The notes under the pieces were generated by a model. That model worked only from the letters and a program-made list of their open reading frames with translations. It ran no database searches and was not told the origin of the DNA. Shown piece by piece: positions 1 through 7,131 of a stretch of 26,497 nt of DNA (positions within the stretch are counted from its first letter, which is position 1; every line of letters starts with the position of its first letter). Origin of the DNA: a virus. The stretch is from positions 1-26,497 of the IMG/VR virus record IMGVR_UViG_3300010149_005752. The stretch is one strand, 5' to 3'. The position numbers and the translations under genes were made by a program.

Positions 1-872
1 AGTGGAAAGATTCAAATATAGTTGAAGATCTGATTACTTATTTAGATAACGTCATTACATTTTTTGTTAAAGAAGCACCTGACGCTTTAAATAAAGCAAG
101 ATATTCAGCAATGAGAGAAAGAAGTTTGGGCTTAGGAGCTATGGGATTTCATTCTCTGTTGCAATCTAAGGATGTGCCGTTTGAATCCGTTATTGCTAAA
201 AGTATAAATACACATATTTTTAAAGAAATTAAAAACAGAGCTAAGCAGCAAACACAGAAATTAGCGCAATTAAAAGGCTCTTGCCCAGATGCTGGTGAAT
301 TAGAAATAAGAAACTCTCATTTATTAGCAATTGCGCCTAATGCAAATAGTTCAATTATAGGATGCACATCACCTTCAATCGAGCCCTGGAAGAGTAATGC
401 ATATACACACCGTACTAGAGTAGGATCTTACTTAGTGAAAAATCCTTACTTAGAAAAAGTTTTACAAAAATATTCTAAAGAGAAAAAAGAAAAAGAACAA
501 TGGTTAAAAGACCAGTGGAAGTCAATTATCTTAAACGAAGGTTCTGTTCAACATTTAGATTTCTTAACAGATTGGGAGAAAAAAGTTTTTAAAACAGCTT
601 TTGAGTTAGATCAACGTTGGATTATAGATCACGCTGGCGATAGACAAGAATTTATATGTCAAGGACAAAGCGTTAATCTTTTCTTTCCTGCAGGAACAAA
701 CAAATCTTATGTAAATAAAGTTCATATTAGAGCATGGGAAAAAAAATTAAAAGGTTTATATTATCTAAGAACAAACTCTGGCGCTGCTGCAGAAAAGGTT
801 TCACAAAAAGTAGAATCAAACAAACTAAAAGATTTTCAAGATGATGATGATTGCTTAAGTTGTCAAGGATAA
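1..872 (+). CDS. nrdA: Ribonucleoside-diphosphate reductase, large (alpha) subunit, class Ia; 5'-truncated by window edge
   Basis: This is the C-terminal part of the catalytic subunit that reduces ribonucleoside diphosphates to deoxyribonucleotides. The open frame enters the window with codons beginning at base 3 and has no start here, so the gene begins upstream; the ATG at 111 is internal. Family signatures seen are the segment ERSLGLGAMGFHSLL shortly after the edge, a later block reading APNANSSIIGCTSPSIEP (the barrel segment before the C-terminal domain), and a short acidic tail ending DCLSCQG, whose paired cysteines match the re-reducing cysteine pair at the C-terminus of class I enzymes. 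The gene is followed 36 bases later by the small subunit, as expected for an nrdAB pair. No intein or intron is visible in the part present. The identification is firm; the N-terminal ATP-cone region cannot be judged. Confidence 0.95.
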   Translation, partial: WKDSNIVEDLITYLDNVITFFVKEAPDALNKARYSAMRERSLGLGAMGFHSLLQSKDVPFESVIAKSINTHIFKEIKNRAKQQTQKLAQLKGSCPDAGELEIRNSHLLAIAPNANSSIIGCTSPSIEPWKSNAYTHRTRVGSYLVKNPYLEKVLQKYSKEKKEKEQWLKDQWKSIILNEGSVQHLDFLTDWEKKVFKTAFELDQRWIIDHAGDRQEFICQGQSVNLFFPAGTNKSYVNKVHIRAWEKKLKGLYYLRTNSGAAAEKVSQKVESNKLKDFQDDDDCLSCQG

Positions 873-908
873 TTATATTAAACAAACATATAACAAAGGT
901 TAAACAAA

Positions 909-1871
909 ATGTCATTACTAAAATACAATACAACATATAAGCCTTTTAAGTACAACTGGGCTATGGAAATTGCTGAGTCTCACGAGAAAATACATTGGGG
1001 TTCGTGGGAAGCTAAGTTAGCTGAAGATGTAAATCAATGGAAAGGCGGAAAAGTTAGTGAAGTAGAAAAGAATCATATAACTCAAATACTTAGATTATTT
1101 ACGCAAAGCGATGTACAAGTTGGAGGTAACTATTGTGATCTGTTTATTCCTAAATTTAAAAATAACGAAATTAGGAGTATGCTATTAAGCTTTGCAAATC
1201 GTGAAGGTACACATCAACGTAGTTACGCTCTTTTAAACGATACACTTGGTCTACCTGAAGAAGAATACAAAGCTTTCTTAGAATATGAACAAATGCGTGA
1301 TAAGATTGAATTCATGCAAAAAAACGACGTTTCAACTAAAAAAGGTCTAGGTCTTGCTCTTGCTCAATCTGCTTGTAATGAAGGAATGAGTTTATTTTCA
1401 GCATTTATTATGTTGCTAAATTATCAGAGATTTGGAAAGATGAAAGGAATGTGTGAAATTGTTGAATGGTCAATACGAGACGAAACAATGCATGTTCAAG
1501 GCATGACTCAGTTATTTAGAGAGTATGTAAAAGAAAATCCTAGAGTAGTTAATAATAAATTTAAAGCAGAAATATACCAGATGTATAGAGATGCAGTTGA
1601 TTTAGAAGATAAAGTTATTAATTTAGCGTATGAAATGGGAAGAATTGAGGGTTTAGAAAAAGAAGAAGTTAAGAAGTATATTAGATATCTTGCTGATAGA
1701 CGTTTAATTCAGCTTGGACTAAAACCTAACTTTGGAGTTAAGAATAATCCTTTAGACTGGCTAGACTGGATTATTAACGGAGATTCATTTAAAAATTTCT
1801 TTGAAGGAACAGTGACAGATTACAATGCTGATGGTATGAGTGGAGATAGTTGGGGTTGGGATAATTTATAA
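909..1871 (+). CDS. nrdB: Ribonucleoside-diphosphate reductase, small (beta) subunit, class Ia
   Basis: The protein (320 aa) houses the di-iron tyrosyl-radical cofactor that starts catalysis in the large subunit. All expected ligands are visible with family spacing: D68, E99 and H102 in REGTHQRSY, E158 in ACNEGM, and E192/H195 in RDETMH. The radical tyrosine is present as Y106, four residues after H102, so this is a radical-bearing Ia type rather than a tyrosine-less Ic type. Length is a little shorter than the roughly 375 aa of the E. coli protein, as is common in phages. An AAAGG ribosome site precedes the ATG. It forms an operon with the upstream large subunit. Function is well supported by both motif content and context. 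Confidence 0.97.
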   Translation: MSLLKYNTTYKPFKYNWAMEIAESHEKIHWGSWEAKLAEDVNQWKGGKVSEVEKNHITQILRLFTQSDVQVGGNYCDLFIPKFKNNEIRSMLLSFANREGTHQRSYALLNDTLGLPEEEYKAFLEYEQMRDKIEFMQKNDVSTKKGLGLALAQSACNEGMSLFSAFIMLLNYQRFGKMKGMCEIVEWSIRDETMHVQGMTQLFREYVKENPRVVNNKFKAEIYQMYRDAVDLEDKVINLAYEMGRIEGLEKEEVKKYIRYLADRRLIQLGLKPNFGVKNNPLDWLDWIINGDSFKNFFEGTVTDYNADGMSGDSWGWDNL

Positions 1872-1880
1872 AAATAATTT

Positions 1881-1908
1881 TATAAATGTTATAATAAAAT
1901 ACTATAAT
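1881..1908 (+). promoter_or_regulatory. Putative promoter upstream of the clpP-like gene (variant of the window's recurrent motif)
   Basis: TATAAA at 1881-1886 is followed after 16 bases by TATAAT at 1903-1908. This is a one-base variant of the TGTAAA-N16-TATAAT pattern found elsewhere in the window. It lies in the 67-base gap between nrdB and the protease gene. A second TATAAT at 1890 lacks a good upstream element at that spacing. Assignment is by pattern only, in very AT-rich sequence. Confidence 0.45.
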
Positions 1909-1938
1909 ATTAAAAAATAAGGAGATAATAATTTTATA

Positions 1939-2541
1939 ATGCATTACTATACTAATATTTCACCGCTAATTAAAGAAATTGAGTTAAAGCAGCAACCTGT
2001 AATAATTACTGTAAACGAATTTACTGAAGAGAGTGTTAAAAAATTTAATGAGCTTATGTGTCAAGCACAAAATAGCGGACAAAAGGTAATTCCAATTGAA
2101 ATTGATTCTTTCGGAGGACAAGTTTATTCTTTAATGGCGATGATTTCTGCTATTAAGACTTCTAAAGTTCCTGTTGCAACAATAGTACAAGGAAAAGCTA
2201 TGAGCTGTGGTGCAATATTGGCTTCGTTTGGCTCTGAAGGATTAAGATTTATGGATAAAGATTCAACAATGATGATTCATGACGTTTCTTCTTTTGCTTT
2301 TGGTAAAATTGAAGAATTAAAATCTGATGTAAGAGAAGCTGAAAGATTAAATGACAAAGTCTATAAAATGATGGCTAGAAATTGTGGAAAGTCTGATGAT
2401 TATTTTACAAAACTAATCCATGATAAAGGTCACTCTGATTGGTTTTTAGATGCTGAAGAAGCTAAAATTCATGGTATTATTGATCACGTAAGAGTTCCTG
2501 AAATGAAGATTGAAGTTGAAGTTAACATTACTGTTGAATAG
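1939..2541 (+). CDS. clpP: ClpP-family serine protease (ATP-dependent Clp protease proteolytic subunit-like)
   Basis: The 200 aa length matches ClpP. The crotonase-like fold signatures are present: IEIDSFGGQVYSLMAM corresponds to the oxyanion-loop region, QGKAMSCGA carries the nucleophile S89, MMIH carries H114, and DWFLDAEEAKIHGIIDHV carries D167 in the place of the third triad residue and matches the ClpP C-terminal signature. The complete Ser-His-Asp triad suggests an active peptidase. Phage ClpP-like proteins either act as prohead maturation proteases or work with a host Clp ATPase; no ATPase partner lies in this window and no capsid gene is adjacent, so the role is undecided. A strong GGAG site lies about 13 bases upstream of the ATG. 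Confidence 0.9.
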   Translation: MHYYTNISPLIKEIELKQQPVIITVNEFTEESVKKFNELMCQAQNSGQKVIPIEIDSFGGQVYSLMAMISAIKTSKVPVATIVQGKAMSCGAILASFGSEGLRFMDKDSTMMIHDVSSFAFGKIEELKSDVREAERLNDKVYKMMARNCGKSDDYFTKLIHDKGHSDWFLDAEEAKIHGIIDHVRVPEMKIEVEVNITVE

Positions 2542-2564
2542 TTAGTCTTAAAAAGGAACCTTTT

Positions 2565-2957
2565 ATGAAACAAAATTTAAATCTATCTTTATTAATTGAA
2601 AATTGGAAAAAGTTTTTAAATACACAAGTAACTGAAAGTATATCAGGTAAAGAAAAATTAAAAGTTGATTCTAATTTATTTAGTAAACAAAATGCTGAAG
2701 ATTTTATTAAATTATTTATTAAGTCAAGGGAATCTGGATTATTAGCTTTGTCTTTGTTAAATAAAACTTTAGATGACTATCAAGATCTTAAGATAAAGTC
2801 TCTTGATTCTAGAAAATACACGAAGTTAGCTGACGATGTTTTTAATGATCAAACTACTGTATTAACAGATGATCAAATAGACAATATATGCAATCAAATA
2901 TCTATTCTAATTAAAGAAGTAGAATTAAAATTAGGATTAAAAAATGGAACAATTTAG
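2565..2957 (+). CDS. Orphan phage protein with an ENWKKFL-type N-terminus
   Basis: This 130 aa protein has no recognisable domain. It is mostly helical by composition, with a lysine- and leucine-rich amphipathic N-terminus (LSLLIENWKKFLN) that resembles the leader of the minus-strand gene at 12325-13176. Such leaders recall head-targeting peptides of T4-like internal proteins, but this is only a resemblance. A good AAAAAGGAACC site precedes the ATG. Its last 14 bases overlap the start of the amidase gene, which implies translational coupling. A role as a cytoplasmic or virion accessory to the amidase cannot be excluded. Confidence 0.7.
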   Translation: MKQNLNLSLLIENWKKFLNTQVTESISGKEKLKVDSNLFSKQNAEDFIKLFIKSRESGLLALSLLNKTLDDYQDLKIKSLDSRKYTKLADDVFNDQTTVLTDDQIDNICNQISILIKEVELKLGLKNGTI

Positions 2958-3723
2958 TCATATAAATAAAAATAAAAATTATGTAAGACAAATACAAGAA
3001 GAAGTTGGAACTACTATTGATGGAGTTTATGGACCAGGAACACATAAAGCTGTTCGCAAGTATTATGGAAACGTTATATTTCATATGGGAAAAGTAGTAC
3101 CAATTGACTTTGACGTAGAAGTAGATATGTCTGCACCTTTATACGAGTTAGACGATGGAACTAAAAATTGGTACTTAAGAAAAAAAGATCCTGACTCTAT
3201 ATGTGTGCATTGGGGTGGTTTAAATAGTAGACATTGTTATAATGTATTTAATATGGCAAGAGGAAGACATGTATCTTCGCATTTCTTATTAGGTTACAAT
3301 CACAAAAAGCAAAAATTAGAAATATTACAATGTTTAGATACAGGATTAGTTGCATATCATGCAGGTAAGTTTAATAAATATTCTATAGGTATTGATATCT
3401 GTATGCATCCTGATACTAAATATTGGGAAAAAACACAAAACTGGTATCATGATGCTTCTTTACAAGTTTGTAAGATACCAGATTCTAGAGTTAAAGGTCG
3501 AAAAATTGTTATGATTGGAGATGAATTTGCTGAATTCTGTCAAGAATTTTTAAGATCTTTAAGAGAAGCTGTAAACTTACAAGACAAGCCTATTTGTAAA
3601 GATAATGAAGTATATTCTGTTAAAGATGCATCACAATTTAGTATTGTAGGACATCACAACATTTCAGCTAAGAAATGGGACGTTATTCCTTGGGCAGAAA
3701 AACTATATCATAATATTGACTAA
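2944..3723 (+). CDS. N-acetylmuramoyl-L-alanine amidase (Amidase_2/PGRP fold) with N-terminal peptidoglycan-binding-like segment
   Basis: This is a probable endolysin-type enzyme of 259 aa that cuts the bond between muramic acid and the stem peptide. Residues about 10-42 (VRQIQEEV, then DGVYGPGTHKAVRKYYG) match the repeat of PG_binding_1 domains. Residues about 85-255 match the zinc amidase fold: H89 in CVHWGG, the SSHFLLGYN strand, YHAG and IGID segments, then VGHHNI (H237 or H238) and D246 in KKWDVIP as the remaining zinc ligands. No signal peptide or membrane anchor is seen, so export would need a holin, not found in this window. The ATG overlaps the preceding gene by 14 bases. Its position inside a nucleotide-metabolism cluster is unusual for a lysis gene, so a virion-associated or recycling role is possible. 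Confidence 0.85.
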   Translation: MEQFSHINKNKNYVRQIQEEVGTTIDGVYGPGTHKAVRKYYGNVIFHMGKVVPIDFDVEVDMSAPLYELDDGTKNWYLRKKDPDSICVHWGGLNSRHCYNVFNMARGRHVSSHFLLGYNHKKQKLEILQCLDTGLVAYHAGKFNKYSIGIDICMHPDTKYWEKTQNWYHDASLQVCKIPDSRVKGRKIVMIGDEFAEFCQEFLRSLREAVNLQDKPICKDNEVYSVKDASQFSIVGHHNISAKKWDVIPWAEKLYHNID

Positions 3724-3734
3724 AAAGGATAAAA

Positions 3735-4448
3735 ATGAAAATAAAACTATATAATGACAGTATTGGTTTTGTTGAGCTAGTTCAATCAATGGGCGAGGAT
3801 ATAACTGTAGTAAATTCTGCGAGGGTTTCTTTTGGAGTTCATAAAGAATCATTAGATGACAAAGATAAAAAGTTAATTAACTATTTGATTAAACATAGAC
3901 ATACTTCTACTCTAGAACACAATATTGCAACTTTTAGAATTAAAGTTCCTTTATTTATTAGAAGTCAACATCATCGTCACAGGACATGGTCTTACAACGA
4001 GATTAGCAGAAGATATACAGATGTAAACTTAGAATTTTACGAGTCAGATCTTCTTAGAACACAACACAAATCAAATAGACAATCTTCGAATCATGAGTAC
4101 ATAAATCCTAAATTGTCAATGAGTACAGACTTTGCATCTACACCTAGAATTATAAAAGCTACTGAAGCTATAAAAGAGCATCACAAATTATCTCTAGAAA
4201 TATTTGATAAGCTTTTACAATCAGGAGTTTGTAGAGAACAAGCAAGAGGAATTTTGCCACAAAATTTATATACAGAATATTATGCTACAGCTAATTTAAA
4301 TAATATTTTAAAGTTTATAGATTTAAGAACACACGAAGGTGCTCAATGGGAAATTCAAAAGCTTGCTGAAGGTATGTTAAGTATTATTGAATCTTTATGG
4401 CCAGAGACTATTAAATGCTATACTAATATTAAAAATAGTGTAAAATAA
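3735..4448 (+). CDS. thyX: Flavin-dependent thymidylate synthase ThyX
   Basis: ThyX methylates dUMP to dTMP using FAD, NADPH and methylene-tetrahydrofolate. The diagnostic RHR-x7-S motif is intact: R81-H82-R83 then TWSYNEI and S91, followed by RRY. Upstream HTSTLEHNIATFRI and downstream REQARGILPQN and LRTHEGAQWEIQ also match the family. At 237 aa the length is normal. The ribosome site AAAAAGGATAAAA-ATG is strong. It sits 11 bases after the amidase gene. This copy is the canonical enzyme; a second divergent homologue lies at 7132-8100. Together with the dCMP deaminase, dUTPase-like and kinase genes it supports dTTP synthesis independent of the host ThyA. Confidence 0.97.
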   Translation: MKIKLYNDSIGFVELVQSMGEDITVVNSARVSFGVHKESLDDKDKKLINYLIKHRHTSTLEHNIATFRIKVPLFIRSQHHRHRTWSYNEISRRYTDVNLEFYESDLLRTQHKSNRQSSNHEYINPKLSMSTDFASTPRIIKATEAIKEHHKLSLEIFDKLLQSGVCREQARGILPQNLYTEYYATANLNNILKFIDLRTHEGAQWEIQKLAEGMLSIIESLWPETIKCYTNIKNSVK

Positions 4449-4466
4449 ATTAAAAAATAATACAAT
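4439..4466 (+). promoter_or_regulatory. Putative promoter, TGTAAA-N16-TACAAT
   Basis: TGTAAA at 4439-4444 overlaps the stop codon of thyX and is followed after exactly 16 bases by TACAAT at 4461-4466, with another TATAAT just downstream at 4471. The gap leads into the gene at 4507. The same hexamer pair and spacing occurs at 7067, 13203 and 17112, which is the reason for calling it. Confidence 0.5.
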
Positions 4467-4506
4467 ATAGTATAATATTTATTATTACAACATAAAAGGC
4501 GTAATA

Positions 4507-4866
4507 ATGAATAATATATTGTTAGAAAGACATAAAGATTTAGAAAATCTACTTTGTAGATGTAGAATTAAAATAGAAGATCGTGAAGATCCTACTGTTT
4601 TGGATATTATGACTGATATGAGAGCTTTAGCAGGTATTGTTACAGTAAGACAAACTAGACCAGTTAGTGAAGTAATTACTAATTCAGGTCACAGAATAAT
4701 TGAGCTTAATGTTTCTTATTTGCCTAAGTTTATTAAAGGTAAAAATAAAATAACAGTTGTAGGTAAAACTTTAAAATCAATAGAAGGAGTTGACATAATA
4801 AAGTTAATAGAACACGACAATGACATTATAAATCTTTCTTTAAAAAAATCACCAATTATCTTATAA
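4507..4866 (+). CDS. Small orphan protein, possibly ferredoxin-like alpha/beta fold
   Basis: This 119 aa protein is not assigned to any family with confidence. A central segment, DIMTDMRALAGIVTVRQTRPV, reads as helix followed by strand, and further strand-like stretches follow (IIELNVSYLP, ITVVGKTL), consistent with a small alpha/beta domain. An AAAAGGCG ribosome site lies before the ATG. It is the first gene after a putative promoter and is followed 9 bases later by another orphan, so the two are probably co-expressed and may work together. No signal peptide or membrane segment is visible. Confidence 0.7.
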   Translation: MNNILLERHKDLENLLCRCRIKIEDREDPTVLDIMTDMRALAGIVTVRQTRPVSEVITNSGHRIIELNVSYLPKFIKGKNKITVVGKTLKSIEGVDIIKLIEHDNDIINLSLKKSPIIL

Positions 4867-4875
4867 AGGAAACAT

Positions 4876-5121
4876 ATGAGAAAAAATAACGTATTACAAT
4901 ATTCATTAAATGATTCAACTATAGCTCATATAGCAAGATTACTTCAAGTTGCTATGTTAACAGGAACTGATATTATAGATCATATGCGAACTATAAGACT
5001 TGAAAGCGATGCAAGTAATAGTTTAGTTTTAGAAGGTGAATATAAATCTATTTTTGATGGATCACTAGATCAAATGTTACAAAATGCTAATCAAAAGTTA
5101 AGCGAAAGTGAAGATGAATAA
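4876..5121 (+). CDS. Small orphan protein
   Basis: The 81 aa product has no recognised domain. It appears helical (DSTIAHIARLLQVAMLTGTD, then DHMRTIRLE) with a short acidic tail. An AAAGGA ribosome site precedes the ATG by the usual distance. Its end overlaps the next gene's start by 8 bases, so it is translationally coupled to the dUTPase-like gene. Function cannot be stated. Confidence 0.7.
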   Translation: MRKNNVLQYSLNDSTIAHIARLLQVAMLTGTDIIDHMRTIRLESDASNSLVLEGEYKSIFDGSLDQMLQNANQKLSESEDE

Positions 5122-5491
5122 AGATAGTTTACAAGAAATTTTTAATTCAAGAGAATCTTTTATGACTCTTATTAAAGAAAAATATCCAGAATCATATCCT
5201 TCATGGCCTGTTGATTTATCAAACAAAGAATCACAAAAAGTTTGTAGAGAAACAGCGTTAAAAGGTGTTGAAGAAATGTTTGAAGCTTTAGGTCATTTAA
5301 AAAACTGGAAGCCTCATCGTGAAACTGATATTCCTGAAATTGATAGAAAGGAATTTCTTGAAGAAATAGTTGATTCTTTTAATTACTTCTTGTCTTTACT
5401 TGTTTTAATAGGCGTTGACAAAAAAGAGTTTTATGATGCTTTTAAAAGAAAAGATATAATTATAAGAGAAAGACTTAAAAACGGATATTAA
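5114..5491 (+). CDS. All-alpha NTP pyrophosphohydrolase, dimeric dUTPase/dCTPase-like (MazG superfamily)
   Basis: The likely reaction is dUTP (or dCTP) to the monophosphate plus pyrophosphate, which supplies dUMP for ThyX and keeps uracil out of DNA. Evidence is the two-helix metal-binding signature: an ExxE pair (E54, E57) in EEMFEALGHLKNWKPH, and ExxD (E84, D87) in FLEEIVDSFNYFLSLL, followed by GVDKKEFYDAFKRKD as in dimeric dUTPases. The WKPH after the first motif is typical of that group. The ATG at 5114 is preferred, giving 125 aa; a GTG at 5108 is an alternative. The start overlaps the preceding gene by 8 bases. Substrate preference between dUTP and dCTP cannot be read from sequence. Confidence 0.85.
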   Translation: MNKDSLQEIFNSRESFMTLIKEKYPESYPSWPVDLSNKESQKVCRETALKGVEEMFEALGHLKNWKPHRETDIPEIDRKEFLEEIVDSFNYFLSLLVLIGVDKKEFYDAFKRKDIIIRERLKNGY

Positions 5492-5494
5492 AAC

Positions 5495-6145
5495 ATGATT
5501 GAAATTGATAATCTATATTTTAAAAACAAGTATAGAGGTTCAATTTTAATTGATAAAATTTGGAACGACATTATTCAAAACAATATTATTTATTATTCAG
5601 GCTTTATGGAAAATTTTTGTTTGTTTTTTGATTTAGACGATGTTTATTATACTTTAGACATATTAGATAGTAAAAATCAAAAAGTAATTAAACAAAAAAC
5701 TGGAATTATATCTTCTAATAATCTAAGCTTTATTTGCTCTTTTATGTCTTTGAATATAGATTTAACTTTAAATAAAAAAGATAAATTTAAAAAGATTTGT
5801 AATAGTACTAGATTTTATTATAACAAGGACGGTAAAGATTTAGGGATTGTCGACTGTGTTTCTGAATATGATTTTAACATAAGTCATATATACGACTTGC
5901 AAAGTGAAATATTACCTAAACTTTCTAGAGAAATACAGTATTCTGTTTTAAAAAATATTATGTATGTAGACATAGAATTTGATTCAAAACTAACTTACTT
6001 GGCTGACTTTGAATATTATACACATAAATCAAAAATATTAAAACAAGATTTCATACAATTATTAGAAAGAGAAGTCAATAACAAAAAAGATAAAGAATTA
6101 ATAATAAATATTCACAATCAATTTAAGGAAAAAAATGAGCTTTGA
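5495..6145 (+). CDS. Orphan protein between two NTP-pyrophosphohydrolase genes
   Basis: This 216 aa protein has no motif I recognise. It is rich in lysine, isoleucine, asparagine and tyrosine, with strand-like stretches such as DVYYTLDIL and MYVDIEFDSKLTYLADFEYYT, and a helical C-terminus. The start follows the dUTPase-like stop by 3 bases, and the end overlaps the next gene by 11 bases, so it belongs to the same translation-coupled set. Its placement suggests a role related to nucleotide metabolism or simple co-expression; no function is proposed. Confidence 0.7.
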   Translation: MIEIDNLYFKNKYRGSILIDKIWNDIIQNNIIYYSGFMENFCLFFDLDDVYYTLDILDSKNQKVIKQKTGIISSNNLSFICSFMSLNIDLTLNKKDKFKKICNSTRFYYNKDGKDLGIVDCVSEYDFNISHIYDLQSEILPKLSREIQYSVLKNIMYVDIEFDSKLTYLADFEYYTHKSKILKQDFIQLLEREVNNKKDKELIINIHNQFKEKNEL

Positions 6146-7058
6146 AAAATTATTAGATAATCACAGAAAATTTACTGAAAAGTTTTATAATGTTAATCTT
6201 TTTGACTCCAAACAAAAAGAAGAAATGTTAAAAACATTATGTTTAGCATTACATCATGAAGTTTCAGAAATAGTAAAGTCAACTAATTTTAAAGTTTTTG
6301 ATAAAAAAGAATATACTGTTAATAAAAATGAAATTGTTTATAACGCTGTAGATGCTACAAGATATATTTATGCAATACTTGGATTATACAACATTGATGC
6401 AAAAGAATTTATGTATGCTTATGAAGAAAAAGATTTATATCTTGATGTAATACAAAACAAAAAAGAACACAAAAAAGATCAACCTGTAGCAATTATTGAT
6501 ATAGACGATATACTGTGTAACTTTAGAGAATACTTTAATAAATACTTGTATAAACAATATAGCATAGTTATAGATAAAAACAGCACATCATATTATTCTT
6601 CTAAAGAAGTAAAAGACTTCGGATTAAGTCCAGAAGGTGTATTTGAAAAGTTTATTCAAAAAAATGAGCTACTTAACATACCTGTAATTGAAAGCATGAA
6701 AAATTTTATATTAGAGTTAAAAGAACAAGGTTACTATATACAACTGCTTACTAGCAGACCTGAGTCTAATTTAAAATGTAAATATCAAACTTATTATTGG
6801 TTAGAAAAAAACGATGTCTATTATGATAATTTAGGTTTTGCTTTTGAAAAGTATATTTGGGTTTCAAAAAAAGATTACTATATGCTGGGTAATGTTAAGT
6901 TTGCTGTAGATGATAGTCCAAAACATTCTATGGAATATGCAACTCACGATGTAAAAGTTATCATGCCAGATCTTCCTTATAATAAAAATGCTAGACATGA
7001 TAATATTATAGTATTTGAAAAAGAAAATATTAATATTGATTTAATTAAAAATTTATAA
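6135..7058 (+). CDS. Fusion: MazG-like NTP pyrophosphohydrolase domain + HAD-superfamily 5'(3')-deoxyribonucleotidase-like domain
   Basis: Residues about 1-105 follow the all-alpha pyrophosphohydrolase pattern: HHEVSEIVKS supplies ExxE (E42, E45) and a later helix aligns with the dUTPase-like protein at 5114-5491 (AVDATRYIYAILGLYNIDAKEF beside IVDSFNYFLSLLVLIGVDKKEF, quoted in part). However, the Glu before the conserved D73 is replaced by N70. Residues about 117-300 are a HAD phosphatase: IDIDDIL holds D122 and D124 (motif I), LLTSRP is motif II, and AVDDSP is motif IV, closest in style to deoxynucleotide 5'-nucleotidases. The fusion could degrade dNTP to dNMP and then to nucleoside. AAGGAAAAAA precedes the ATG, which overlaps the upstream gene by 11 bases. 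Confidence 0.8.
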   Translation: MSFEKLLDNHRKFTEKFYNVNLFDSKQKEEMLKTLCLALHHEVSEIVKSTNFKVFDKKEYTVNKNEIVYNAVDATRYIYAILGLYNIDAKEFMYAYEEKDLYLDVIQNKKEHKKDQPVAIIDIDDILCNFREYFNKYLYKQYSIVIDKNSTSYYSSKEVKDFGLSPEGVFEKFIQKNELLNIPVIESMKNFILELKEQGYYIQLLTSRPESNLKCKYQTYYWLEKNDVYYDNLGFAFEKYIWVSKKDYYMLGNVKFAVDDSPKHSMEYATHDVKVIMPDLPYNKNARHDNIIVFEKENINIDLIKNL

Positions 7059-7066
7059 AATTAATG

Positions 7067-7094
7067 TGTAAATTTTAACTTAATAATGTATAAT
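7067..7094 (+). promoter_or_regulatory. Putative promoter, TGTAAA-N16-TATAAT
   Basis: TGTAAA at 7067-7072 and TATAAT at 7089-7094 are separated by 16 bases, within the 73-base gap before the divergent ThyX gene. It shares a longer GTGTAAATT stretch with the copy at 13202. A strong GGAGG ribosome site follows before the next ATG, consistent with a new transcription unit beginning here. Confidence 0.6.
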
Positions 7095-7131
7095 ATATTT
7101 GTTATAAACAATATAAAAAAATGGAGGCGAA

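Noticed and set aside
727-936. Minus-strand open frame over the nrdA/nrdB junction
   Set aside because: It overlaps two well-identified genes and has a hydrophobic composition typical of antisense AT-rich coding DNA.
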